Part shown: in pieces, positions 1 through 7,236 of the stretch
Numbering within the stretch: position 1 is the stretch's first letter
Layout: each line of letters opens with the position of its first letter
Assembly: GCA_039680225.1 (NCBI GenBank)
Contig: JBDKTK010000359.1
Location: 1-14,537 of the forward strand
Length of the DNA stretch: 14,537 bases
Direction of reading: 5' to 3'
DNA from: JBDKTK01 sp039680225
GTDB lineage: Bacteria; Desulfobacterota; Syntrophia; Syntrophales; UBA4778
Program-made: the position numbers and the translations under genes
The notes under the pieces: model-generated
What the model was told of the DNA's origin: nothing
What the model saw: the letters and a program-made list of their open reading frames with translations, nothing else
The model's database searches: none

Positions 1-753
1 TTCCTGCTGCGGCTCCCGTATGGCCCGGAGACCCAGCCCGCGAAGAGCTTCAATTACGTGGAAGACGTCACCGGCGGCAACGGCAGCTTCCTCTGGGGAA
101 ATGCCGCTTTTGCCCTGGCTTCGAGGATTACGGACAGTTTTGCCAATTACCGCTGGAGCGCCAATATAATCGGGCCGCAGGGCGGCGGGGCGGTGCAGGA
201 CCTTCCTGTTTACCAATACGAGTCCATGGGCGAACTGCAGACAAAGATACCCACGGAAGTGCTGATTTCCGAAAGAAGGGAATTCGAACTGGCGGAAGAG
301 GGCTTTATCGCGCTCACCATGCGCAAGGGGAGCGACAACGCGGCTTTCTTCTCCGCCAACTCCGTCCAGAAGGCGAAAGTGTTCCCCAACACCCCGGAAG
401 GGAAGCAGGCCGAGACAAACTACAAGCTCGGCACGCAGCTTCCTTACAATTTCATAATCAGCAGGCTGGCCCACTACATAAAAGTGATCCAGCGCGAGAA
501 CATAGGCACCTGGAAGGAAAGGGCCGATCTGGAGACAGAACTCAACAACTGGATCCGCCAGTACCTAGCCGACCAGGACAACCCCTCCCCCGGCGTCAGG
601 AGCCGCAGGCCGCTGAGGAAGGCGGAGATACAGGTCTCCGACGTGGAAGGCGACCCCGGCTGGTATCGCGTCACGTTGAACGTCCAGCCCCATTTCAAAT
701 ACATGGGGGCCTCGTTCACGCTGTCCCTGACCGGCAAGCTGGACAAGAAATAG
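1..753 (+). CDS. tssC: Type VI secretion contractile sheath large subunit TssC (VipB/EvpB/ImpC family), 3' part
   Basis: The frame is open from the first base and ends at TAG 751-753, giving the last 250 residues of TssC. The family is usually near 490 residues, so roughly the N-terminal half lies outside the window. The first visible residues, FLLRLPYG followed by SFNYVED and then LWGNAAFALASRI, are the typical mid-protein TssC signature, and the C-terminus (residues ending HFKYMGASFTLSLTGKLDKK) is the usual end of the sheath subunit. TssC with TssB forms the cytoplasmic contractile sheath around the Hcp tube; its N-terminal helix, not visible here, is what ClpV grips for recycling. A GTG at 58 could be mistaken for a start, but coding similarity continues upstream of it, so it is internal. 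hcp follows after 66 bp. Family assignment is firm. Confidence 0.95.
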   Translation, partial: FLLRLPYGPETQPAKSFNYVEDVTGGNGSFLWGNAAFALASRITDSFANYRWSANIIGPQGGGAVQDLPVYQYESMGELQTKIPTEVLISERREFELAEEGFIALTMRKGSDNAAFFSANSVQKAKVFPNTPEGKQAETNYKLGTQLPYNFIISRLAHYIKVIQRENIGTWKERADLETELNNWIRQYLADQDNPSPGVRSRRPLRKAEIQVSDVEGDPGWYRVTLNVQPHFKYMGASFTLSLTGKLDKK

Positions 754-802
754 GATTCAAGGATTAACAAAGCCGCGGTAGCGGACTGAAGCACATATTC
801 AT

Positions 803-809
803 AAGGAGG
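803..809 (+). promoter_or_regulatory. Strong Shine-Dalgarno site of hcp
   Basis: AAGGAGG lies 10 nt before the hcp ATG at 820. It is a near-perfect match to the 16S rRNA anti-Shine-Dalgarno sequence and clearly stronger than the sites before tssE, tssF and tssG. This fits the need for many Hcp copies per tube. Confidence 0.8.
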
Positions 810-819
810 ATCTTTTATC

Positions 820-1299
820 ATGGCAATGACGATTTACGCGAAAATCACAGGCGAAAAGAACATTCCGGGCGACTGCACGCAACAGGGACGCGAAGACATG
901 ATCATCTGCTACTCGCTGGACCATACCGTCGACATCCCGAGGGACACCCACACCGGCCTTCCTACCGGTCAGCGCATCCACAGGCCGGTGAAAGTCACGA
1001 CCCATATCGGGAAGCATACGCCCCTGATTTTCGACGCCTGCACTTCCGGCACCCATCTCAAGGTGGAATTTCATTTCTTCCGCATCAACGAGAAGGGCAA
1101 GGAAGAGGAATACTACAAGGTTGAACTGACCAACTCCATCATCGTCGAAACGCGCGAGTGGTTCCCGACCACCTTCATCGAGGAGAACAAGGCATACAAG
1201 CACATGCAGGACATCTCCTTCACTTACGAGGCGATCAAGTGGACGGCGACCAAGGACGGGACCGAGGCGGACGACAGCTGGAAGACTCCGAAATCTTAA
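820..1299 (+). CDS. hcp: Type VI secretion tube protein Hcp
   Basis: This 159-residue protein is the inner-tube subunit Hcp (TssD). Hexameric rings of Hcp stack inside the TssB/TssC sheath and are ejected with the VgrG spike, and they can also carry small effectors in the lumen. It starts with the typical MAMTIYAKITG strand. The middle (about residues 53-90) has the Hcp pattern HRPVKVTTHIGKHTPLIFDA, followed by a paired-strand segment with FHFFRINEKGKEEEYYKVEL. The C-terminal part carries the usual SFTYEAIKWT strand. Length matches the standard family size, so there is no C-terminal toxin fusion. The ATG at 820 is chosen because of the AAGGAGG at 803-809. The gene is separated from tssC by 66 bp and from tssE by a 54-bp gap holding a strong hairpin, so its transcript level may differ from its neighbours. 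Confidence 0.95.
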   Translation: MAMTIYAKITGEKNIPGDCTQQGREDMIICYSLDHTVDIPRDTHTGLPTGQRIHRPVKVTTHIGKHTPLIFDACTSGTHLKVEFHFFRINEKGKEEEYYKVELTNSIIVETREWFPTTFIEENKAYKHMQDISFTYEAIKWTATKDGTEADDSWKTPKS

Positions 1300-1306
1300 A
1301 CCTGAT

Positions 1307-1337
1307 AAACAGGCCGGGGGATATCCCCGGCCTGTTT
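1307..1337 (+). terminator. Perfect inverted repeat after hcp, likely partial terminator or mRNA-stabilising hairpin
   Basis: AAACAGGCCGGGG (1307-1319) is matched exactly by CCCCGGCCTGTTT (1325-1337), giving a 13-bp perfect stem with a 5-nt loop (GATAT). It starts 8 nt after the hcp stop codon and ends 16 nt before the tssE start. Only three T residues follow the GC core on the 3' side, and they pair with the AAA at the 5' side, so the U tract is short. Termination may therefore be incomplete. I infer either partial readthrough into tssE or 3'-end protection of an hcp message; the sequence does not decide between them. Confidence 0.7.
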
Positions 1338-1353
1338 CAAAGGCGGAACTGGA

Positions 1354-1773
1354 ATGCTGGAAGAAAGCCTGCTTGAACGGCTGAGATACGTTGAAGGCCA
1401 TCCGGAAGCCAGGGGGGCCAAAGATGCGTCCCGGGGGGTCCGTTCCATTATCAACCATCTCCGGCGCCTGCTGAATACCAAGCAGGGCAGCGTCCAGATA
1501 GGCGCTGAATACGGAATGCCCGATATTACCAACTATCCGGGTGAGCACCTGGACGGCATGGCCCAGGAAGTGGAAGCCCTCCTCGGCGAAGTTGTTCACA
1601 GGTACGAGCCGCGGCTCAGGAACGTGAAGATCAAATTTGACCCGGACAGCAGGGATGTCCTGGCCCTGCGGTTCAAGTTCGAGGCCGATATCGTCATCGA
1701 CCGCGACCGGGTGATCCCCATCGTGTTCGAGACTATCGTGACATCAAGCGGGATGGTCCGGGTGGAATCTTAG
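1354..1773 (+). CDS. tssE: Type VI secretion baseplate subunit TssE (gp25-like)
   Basis: The 139-residue protein belongs to the gpW/gp25 baseplate family. TssE is the T4 gp25-like part of the baseplate wedge and helps start sheath polymerisation, working with TssF, TssG and TssK in the cytoplasm at the inner membrane. The N-terminus SLLERLRYVE, the helix with SIINHLRRLLNTKQGS (about residues 30-46), the motif EYGMPDITNY (about 52-61) and the strands RYEPRLRNVKIKF (about 84-96) are typical. Length is within the family range. The start is ATG 1354, preceded by a weak AGGCGG at 1341-1346. The gene follows the hairpin after hcp and is 7 bp from tssF. Confidence 0.93.
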   Translation: MLEESLLERLRYVEGHPEARGAKDASRGVRSIINHLRRLLNTKQGSVQIGAEYGMPDITNYPGEHLDGMAQEVEALLGEVVHRYEPRLRNVKIKFDPDSRDVLALRFKFEADIVIDRDRVIPIVFETIVTSSGMVRVES

Positions 1774-1780
1774 GCAGCTT

Positions 1781-3514
1781 ATGTTTGATAAATTTTACGA
1801 ACAGGAACTTCAGAATCTCCGGGAACTTGCGGTTGAATTTTCCAGGGTCCACCCCGCCGCCGCTCCTATGCTGAGCGGGCCGAGCGCCGACCCGGATGTG
1901 GAGAGGCTCCTCGAGGGGGTCGCGTTCCTTTCGGGTCTCCTCAACAAGAAACTGCAGGACGATTTCCCGGAATTCACCCAATCCCTGATGGGCGTTGTGT
2001 TCCCCCATTACATCAGGCCCATCCCGTCGGCTTCCATTGTCGTGTTTTCTCCCAAGCCGAGCCTCAAGGAAATTGTCCGCGTCCCGAAGGGCACTTCGGT
2101 TGCCGCGAAGCCCGTGGACGGCACATCGTGCATATTCAAGACCTGCTTCGACCTGGAGGTCCATCCCCTGCGCCTTAAATCCGCGCAATGGACCGAGCAT
2201 AACACAAGGTCGGGACAGGTGCGCGTTTCCCTGGAACTGGCGGGACTTGATCTTGCGAAGTGGGAACCGAAGCGGCTGGGGTTTTTCCTGGGCGGCAGCT
2301 ACTCGCAATCCGCCGACCTGTACCTCATGTTCACCCGCTACCTCCGGCAGGTTTCGCTCAAACCCTCCGACGGGAAGGGGAGCGAATTGACCCTGGCGCC
2401 GGATTGCATGAAGACCGCGGGCTTCGACATGGACAACGACCTGCTGCTCTATCCCCCGCAATCCTTCTCCGGATACAGGCTCCTCCACGAATACTTTATA
2501 TTCCCGCACAAGTTCCTGTTCCTGGAACTAACCGGCTGGGAGAGATGGAAGGACAGAGGGAACGGCAGGTCGTTCGAGATAATCTTTGATTTCAATATCC
2601 CGCCCTTTGCCGTGCACAAGGTGAACGAAGACACTTTCATCCTGAACGCCACGCCTGTTATCAACATTTTCCGGCATGAGGCGGAGCCGGTCCTCTACGA
2701 TCACCGCGTGGAGAAGGTCCGTGTCAGGCCGTCGGGCAAGAACAGGGAGCATTACCAGGTCTTCAGCGTGGACAGTGTGACTGCGCAGGTCCAGGGCAGC
2801 GCTCAAAGGAAGGTGTATGATCCGCTCGAGCTTTTCAAATCCAAGCCGGGCGGCGCCGCTTTCCAGATGATGAGGTCGCGCTCCCCGGTGACCAACGCCC
2901 CTGAGGCCATCCTCCATCTTTCGTACCCGCCGGAAGGCGCGGAGCCGAAGAAAGAAACTATCAGCATGAGCCTGACCTGCACCAACGGCGACCTGCCGGA
3001 AAGGCTCAAGTCCGGGGACATCTGCATGCCGACTTCGGACTCCCCGGAGCTGCTCGATTTTTTTAATGTCGTGCCTCCGACTTCGCCGATCGACCCCCCG
3101 TCCGGAGACAACATAACCTGGAGATTCCTCTCGCACCTGATGCTGAATTTCCTCTCCGTGGGAAACAGGGACAACCTCAAGGACCTGCTGCAGCTTTACG
3201 TTTTCCCGGAAAGCAGGGACAGGGCCAAGGTCGCGGCCAATCTCAAGCGGATCGAGGGCATCCTGGACCTGCAGATCCGCCCCCTGGACCGGCTCACGGC
3301 GGGCATCATGACCAGGGGACAGGCTGTTGAAGTCACGGCCCGGTCGGACCATTTCGCCGGACCCGGAGATTTTTACATTTTCGGCTCGGTCCTTGACCTC
3401 TTCCTGGGGGTCTTCAGCAGCCTGAATGTCTTTACGCAATTCAGCCTCAAAGACAGCCTGACGGGTCAGATCACGAGGTGGCCGGCCCGGATAGGGCGGC
3501 GGCCGCTGCTGTAA
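1781..3514 (+). CDS. tssF: Type VI secretion baseplate subunit TssF (VasA/ImpG family)
   Basis: This 577-residue protein is TssF (formerly DUF879), a wedge component of the T6SS baseplate related to T4 gp6, usually found as two copies with one TssG. The start has the family pattern FDKFYEQELQNLRELAVEFS, then DPDVERLLEGVAFLSGLL (about residues 44-61), then DDFPEFTQSLMGVVFPHYIR with PIPS (about 66-89). The last residues, RWPARIGRRPLL, are the usual TssF C-terminus, so the protein looks complete and of normal length. ATG 1781 begins 7 bp after the tssE stop, with only a weak AGG at 1772-1774 upstream, which suggests translational coupling with tssE. tssG starts 29 bp after the stop. Confidence 0.95.
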   Translation: MFDKFYEQELQNLRELAVEFSRVHPAAAPMLSGPSADPDVERLLEGVAFLSGLLNKKLQDDFPEFTQSLMGVVFPHYIRPIPSASIVVFSPKPSLKEIVRVPKGTSVAAKPVDGTSCIFKTCFDLEVHPLRLKSAQWTEHNTRSGQVRVSLELAGLDLAKWEPKRLGFFLGGSYSQSADLYLMFTRYLRQVSLKPSDGKGSELTLAPDCMKTAGFDMDNDLLLYPPQSFSGYRLLHEYFIFPHKFLFLELTGWERWKDRGNGRSFEIIFDFNIPPFAVHKVNEDTFILNATPVINIFRHEAEPVLYDHRVEKVRVRPSGKNREHYQVFSVDSVTAQVQGSAQRKVYDPLELFKSKPGGAAFQMMRSRSPVTNAPEAILHLSYPPEGAEPKKETISMSLTCTNGDLPERLKSGDICMPTSDSPELLDFFNVVPPTSPIDPPSGDNITWRFLSHLMLNFLSVGNRDNLKDLLQLYVFPESRDRAKVAANLKRIEGILDLQIRPLDRLTAGIMTRGQAVEVTARSDHFAGPGDFYIFGSVLDLFLGVFSSLNVFTQFSLKDSLTGQITRWPARIGRRPLL

Positions 3515-3543
3515 TTTATGAGATGATAAGATCATGAGACGCC

Positions 3544-4551
3544 ATGCTTCAAACTGAACTGACTGAAACCCTGTGCCGGGAGGGGCGCCGCTATTCATTT
3601 ATCCAGGCGGTCCGCCTGTTGCGGCTGCTTTTGCGAAGGCAGGGGGAACCCGAGAGGGAACTCTGGAAGAAGATAAGGGTCAGGCCCGAACTGTCCCTGT
3701 CCTTTCCCGACACGGACATAGTCTCCATCGAGGACAGGAACGACCACTTCCGGATCTCGACAACTTTCCTGGGCCTGTACGGGACGTCATCGCCCCTGCC
3801 CTCTTTTTACACCGAAGACCTCCTGGAAGAGCAGTCCAATGACACCAGCATCAGCCGGGATTTCCTGGACGTGGTCAACTCCCGGATGTATTCCCTGTTG
3901 TTCCAGTGCTGGTCTCACTACAAGATGTTCTTCAAATTCGTGGAGGAGCCCGAGTTCAGCGCTGTCCAGAGGTGGCTGTGCCTGCTCGGCTTCGAAAACA
4001 AGGGCCTGCTGGAAAAGATCAGCGACCCTCTTTCCATGATGCGCTATGCCGGGCTGCTCACCCAGTTCCCGAGGTCTGCCGAGGCGCTCAGGTGCATGCT
4101 CTCCGATGCGCTCGGAGAATCGGGAGCCAGCCCCGAAATCAGGCCCGAAATCAGTATAGAACAATGCGTTGCCCGGCTGGTGCCGATTCCGGAGGACCAG
4201 CACTTCCTCCTGGGAGTCTCCGGCAGTACGCTCGGGCAGGAAATGTACCTGGGCGAGCAGGTGGTCGACAGCGCCGGCAAATTCAGGGTCCGCATCGGCC
4301 CGATACCCCCGGAAAGGCTCGAGCTGTATCGTCCCGACCGGGAACTGTTCTCCCGGATCAGGGAGCTTGTGAACTATTACCTCGACCAGCCGGCCGTCTG
4401 GGACCTGGAAATTATAGTGTCCGGGGGGGGAGGCGCCATGCAGATCGGCTCGCCCGAGTCCTGCCGTCTCGGATGGAACACATGGTCGTTTACAGGGGAA
4501 ACAAACACCGGAGTGCGGTCGGTCGTCGTTCCGGGTAATTATGGAAATTGA
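3544..4551 (+). CDS. tssG: Type VI secretion baseplate subunit TssG (VasB/ImpH family)
   Basis: The 335-residue protein is TssG (formerly DUF1305), the wedge partner of TssF, related to T4 gp7. Family landmarks are RRYSFIQAVRLLRLL near residue 15, FLGLYGTSSPLPSFYTEDLL (about 75-94), and FLDVVNSRMYSLLFQCWSHY (about 104-123). The C-terminus has CRLGWNTWSF, which matches the LGWxxWxx ending of the family. Length is normal. ATG 3544 is the only sensible start in frame; the ATG at 3534 is out of frame. The ribosome site is weak. A run of eight G residues (4423-4430) lies near the 3' end and encodes the Gly stretch SGGGGAM; the frame is intact as read. The stop (TGA 4549-4551) overlaps by one base the ribosome site of tssH. 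Confidence 0.94.
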   Translation: MLQTELTETLCREGRRYSFIQAVRLLRLLLRRQGEPERELWKKIRVRPELSLSFPDTDIVSIEDRNDHFRISTTFLGLYGTSSPLPSFYTEDLLEEQSNDTSISRDFLDVVNSRMYSLLFQCWSHYKMFFKFVEEPEFSAVQRWLCLLGFENKGLLEKISDPLSMMRYAGLLTQFPRSAEALRCMLSDALGESGASPEIRPEISIEQCVARLVPIPEDQHFLLGVSGSTLGQEMYLGEQVVDSAGKFRVRIGPIPPERLELYRPDRELFSRIRELVNYYLDQPAVWDLEIIVSGGGGAMQIGSPESCRLGWNTWSFTGETNTGVRSVVVPGNYGN

Positions 4552-4558
4552 AAGGTGG
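4551..4558 (+). promoter_or_regulatory. Ribosome binding site of the original tssH start
   Basis: AAAGGTGG lies 4 nt before ATG 4563 and closely resembles the AAGGTGGG before vgrG at 7226-7233. It shows that the ancestral tssH start is 4563. No comparable site precedes the GTG at 4746, the first possible start after the internal TAG. Confidence 0.7.
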
Positions 4559-4562
4559 ACTA

Positions 4563-4745
4563 ATGATTGCGACAGATATCAAATCCCTTTTGCTGCATTT
4601 GAACCCGTTCTGCACCAACGCCCTCCAGGGGGCGGCGGGGCTGTGCGTCTCGCGGACCCATTACTAGATAACCGTCGAGCATTTCGTATCGAAGCTTTTC
4701 GATAATCACGGCTCCGACTGGCAGCTCATCTTCAGCCGGTTCGAA
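4563..4745 (+). pseudogene. tssH: 5' end of tssH (clpV) interrupted by an in-frame TAG at codon 35
   Basis: ATG 4563 opens a frame that translates as MIATDIKSLLLHL... AAGLCVSRTHY, stops at TAG 4665-4667, then continues ITVEHFVSKLFDN in the same frame straight into the large ClpV frame that is open to 7199. Both sides of the stop match the ClpV N-terminal (Clp_N) domain, where the sequence is usually SRTHYEVTVEH; the stop falls exactly at the Glu. A single G-to-T change of GAG to TAG explains it. There is no frameshift. Including this part, the protein would be 878 residues, the normal ClpV length. The stop may be a genuine nonsense mutation or a sequencing or assembly error. TAG also ends tssC, tssE and tssH themselves, so general amber recoding is unlikely. 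Confidence 0.8.
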
Positions 4746-7199
4746 GTGGACCCCGGGCGGGTCAAAAAATTCCTCAACGATTCAATCGAGGATTACAAGA
4801 CGGGCAATGCCGCCAAACCCGTGTTCTCCCCTCCCCTGCTCGACCTCATCCAGGACGCCTGGCTCATATCGTCGATAGACCTGAGCGACCGGGCGGTCCG
4901 GTCGGGCGCCGTCCTCCTTGCCTTCCTGTCGAGGCCGGCCCTGTACATGACCGGGCGCCATGCCGATTTGATCAAGACCATCGGGCGCGACTCCCTCCTG
5001 AGGGATTTCTGGACTATCACGAAGGGCTCCATAGAGACGCCGGCACCGACCGGCGAAACCGGTCCGCAGGACGGCTCGCCGGCGAAGGGCGAAGGCGGAT
5101 TTATCCAGAGGTTCTGCATGGACTTCACGGCCAGGGCGGCGAAAGGCGAAATCGACCCCGTGTTCGGCCGCGACCTGGAGATCCGGCAGATGATCGATAT
5201 CCTGGCCAGGCGCAGGAAGAACAACCCCATCTGCGTCGGGGAGCCGGGCGTCGGCAAAACGGCCGTGGTCGAGGGCATGGCGTTGAGGATCGTCGAGAAC
5301 GACGTCCCCGAAATGCTCAAAGGCGTGACCCTGCTCGGCCTCGATATGGGGTTGCTCGAAGCGGGCGCCAGCGTCAAGGGTGAGTTCGAGAACCGGCTGC
5401 GGGGAGTCATAACCGAGATCAAGTCTTCCGAGAAACCGATTATCCTCTTCATCGACGAGGCTCACACGCTCATCGGCGCCGGCGGCGCGGCGGGGGGCAG
5501 CGACGCCGCCAACCTCCTGAAGCCAGCGCTGGCGCGCGGCGAATTGCGGACCGTCGCCGCCACGACCTGGAGCGAATACAAGAAATACTTTGAGAAAGAC
5601 CCGGCCCTGGCCCGGAGGTTCCAGCTTGTGAAGCTTGATGAGCCCACGGTCGAGTCCACGAAGCTGATGCTCAGGGGGCTCAAGGCCAATTACGAAAAGG
5701 CCCACAAGGTTATCGTCAGGGACGACGCCGTCATCGCCGCGGCCGAGCTTTCGGACCGGTACATAACGGGACGCTTCCTGCCCGACAAAGCCATCGATTT
5801 AATGGACACCAGCTGCGCGCGGGTGAAGATCAACCTCACCGCCAAACCCGCCCTGATCGAGGAGCGGGAGCGCCGGTTCCAGGCCCTTGACAGGGAGAAG
5901 TCAGCCCTCGACAGGGATATGGTAAACGGCTTGAAGGTGGAAAAAGAAAAGCTCGATGAGATAAACACCGGGATGGAAAGCCTCAAGGTTGAAATAGCGG
6001 GGCTGCAGGAGCGCTGGGAAAAGGAAAAAGACGCGTCGCAGAAAGTCCTGGACGCAAGGGGGCGCATCCAGGCGCTCCCCATGGACGACCCCGCCCGGCC
6101 GCAGGCGCAAAGCGAGCTGGACGAAGCGGTGCGCGCGCTCAAGGAAATCCAGCAGGACACTCCCTTCATCCAGATCGAGGTGGACCCCGACGTGGTGGCC
6201 CAGGTCGTTTCGGACTGGACGGGAATACCGCTGGGAAAGGTGCTCAAGGACGAGGCCGAGACCATCATCCACCTCGAGGACAGGCTGAAGGAAAGAATAA
6301 AGGGCCAGGACCACGCGATGGCGGCTCTTTCCGAGCTGATCAAGTCCGCGAAGGCCGGGATCAAGAGCCCGAACCAGCCGATAGGCGTCTTCCTGTTCGT
6401 GGGCCCGAGCGGGACCGGGAAAACGGAAACGGGGCTCGTCCTCGCCGACCTGCTGTTCGGGAGCGAGCGCAACGTGGTCACTATCAACCTGAGCGAGTTC
6501 CAGGAAGGCCACACGATCAGCAGGCTGATCGGCTCTCCCCCGGGCTACGTCGGCTTCGGCGAGGGCGGCATGCTGACCGAGGCCGTCCGGCAGAAGCCGT
6601 ACAGCGTCGTCCTGCTCGACGAGGCGGAAAAGGCGCACATGGAAGTCATGAACCTGTTCTACCAGGTCTTCGACAAGGGCATGCTGACCGACGGCGAGGG
6701 CAAGGAAATCAGCTTCCGTAACACGATTATAATCCTCACGAGCAACCTGGCGTCCGATGTGATCCAGGAGATGACGGCCGCGGCGGAGCCGGAAGCGGCC
6801 CCGATCGACAAGGACACCCTGGCGAGCGCCATCCGGCCGATCCTCTCGGGGCATTTCAAGCCGGCGCTGCTCGCGCGCATGACGGTTGTCCCGTATTTCA
6901 GCCTCAATCCCGAGGCGATGAGGATGATCGTCGAGCTGAAGCTCAAGAGGGTGCAGAAGACGCTCATGGAAAACAACCGCATGACGCTGAACTACACGCA
7001 GACCGTCGTCGACCAGATCCACTCGCGCTGCACGGAAGTCGAGACCGGCGCCCGGAATATAGAATACATCCTGAACGGGAACATACTGCCGCGCCTCTCG
7101 CAGACAATCCTCACGCATATGAGCGAGGGGGCGCTGCCTTCCCGCGTGGACCTCGATGTTGATGCGGACGGGAATTTTGTTTTCAGCTTCACGGATTAG
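4746..7199 (+). CDS. tssH: Type VI secretion AAA+ ATPase TssH (ClpV), N-terminally shortened reading frame
   Basis: ClpV is a hexameric ClpB-type disaggregase that unfolds the contracted TssB/TssC sheath so that subunits can be reused. From GTG 4746 the frame gives 817 residues. It holds the rest of the Clp_N domain (to about residue 125), the first AAA+ module with Walker A GEPGVGKT (165-172), Walker B ILFIDEAH (233-240) and an arginine pair in ARRFQ (289-293), a ClpB-type coiled-coil middle region (about 368-470), and the second AAA+ module with Walker A GPSGTGKT (553-560), Walker B VVLLDEAEKAH (621-631) and the GSPPGYVG segment (596-603). Both ATPase sites look intact. GTG 4746 is only the first possible start after the TAG at 4665 and has no clear ribosome site, so real translation from it is doubtful. 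The gene lies between tssG and vgrG as in many T6SS operons. Confidence 0.85.
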   Translation: MDPGRVKKFLNDSIEDYKTGNAAKPVFSPPLLDLIQDAWLISSIDLSDRAVRSGAVLLAFLSRPALYMTGRHADLIKTIGRDSLLRDFWTITKGSIETPAPTGETGPQDGSPAKGEGGFIQRFCMDFTARAAKGEIDPVFGRDLEIRQMIDILARRRKNNPICVGEPGVGKTAVVEGMALRIVENDVPEMLKGVTLLGLDMGLLEAGASVKGEFENRLRGVITEIKSSEKPIILFIDEAHTLIGAGGAAGGSDAANLLKPALARGELRTVAATTWSEYKKYFEKDPALARRFQLVKLDEPTVESTKLMLRGLKANYEKAHKVIVRDDAVIAAAELSDRYITGRFLPDKAIDLMDTSCARVKINLTAKPALIEERERRFQALDREKSALDRDMVNGLKVEKEKLDEINTGMESLKVEIAGLQERWEKEKDASQKVLDARGRIQALPMDDPARPQAQSELDEAVRALKEIQQDTPFIQIEVDPDVVAQVVSDWTGIPLGKVLKDEAETIIHLEDRLKERIKGQDHAMAALSELIKSAKAGIKSPNQPIGVFLFVGPSGTGKTETGLVLADLLFGSERNVVTINLSEFQEGHTISRLIGSPPGYVGFGEGGMLTEAVRQKPYSVVLLDEAEKAHMEVMNLFYQVFDKGMLTDGEGKEISFRNTIIILTSNLASDVIQEMTAAAEPEAAPIDKDTLASAIRPILSGHFKPALLARMTVVPYFSLNPEAMRMIVELKLKRVQKTLMENNRMTLNYTQTVVDQIHSRCTEVETGARNIEYILNGNILPRLSQTILTHMSEGALPSRVDLDVDADGNFVFSFTD

Positions 7200-7225
7200 C
7201 GAGGCTTGATATTCTATTCTATTCG

Positions 7226-7233
7226 AAGGTGGG
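7226..7233 (+). promoter_or_regulatory. Ribosome binding site of vgrG
   Basis: AAGGTGGG lies 3 nt before ATG 7237 and fixes the vgrG start. The 37-bp gap between tssH and vgrG shows no hairpin or promoter that I can recognise. Confidence 0.6.
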
Positions 7234-7236
7234 ACA

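Noticed and set aside
58..753. Treating GTG 58 as the start of a complete small gene
   Set aside because: TssC-like sequence continues in frame upstream to base 1, so the gene is truncated by the window edge and 58 is internal.
764..799. Possible promoter before hcp (TTAACA at 764-769 with CATATT at 794-799)
   Set aside because: The spacing between the two elements is 24 bp, too long for a sigma-70 promoter, and I see no sigma-54 type GG-N10-GC pattern, so I do not call a promoter.
799..1599. Open frame of 266 codons on the minus strand covering hcp and tssE
   Set aside because: It lies antisense to two clear T6SS genes, has no recognisable domain, and its low-complexity Arg/Val/Leu-rich translation is typical of a shadow of GC-rich coding sequence.
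2528..3598. Open frame of 356 codons on the minus strand inside tssF
   Set aside because: Antisense to TssF, no domain or ribosome site, and composition explained by the codon bias of the sense gene.
4665..4667. Recoded amber codon (pyrrolysine or genome-wide TAG reassignment)
   Set aside because: TAG is used as the ordinary stop of tssC, tssE and tssH in this window, and the site is a plain Glu position with no functional reason for a special amino acid. It is kept only as a remote option.
5901..7118. Open frame of 405 codons on the minus strand inside tssH
   Set aside because: Antisense to the well-supported second half of ClpV; the His/Arg/Asp-rich translation has no family resemblance.
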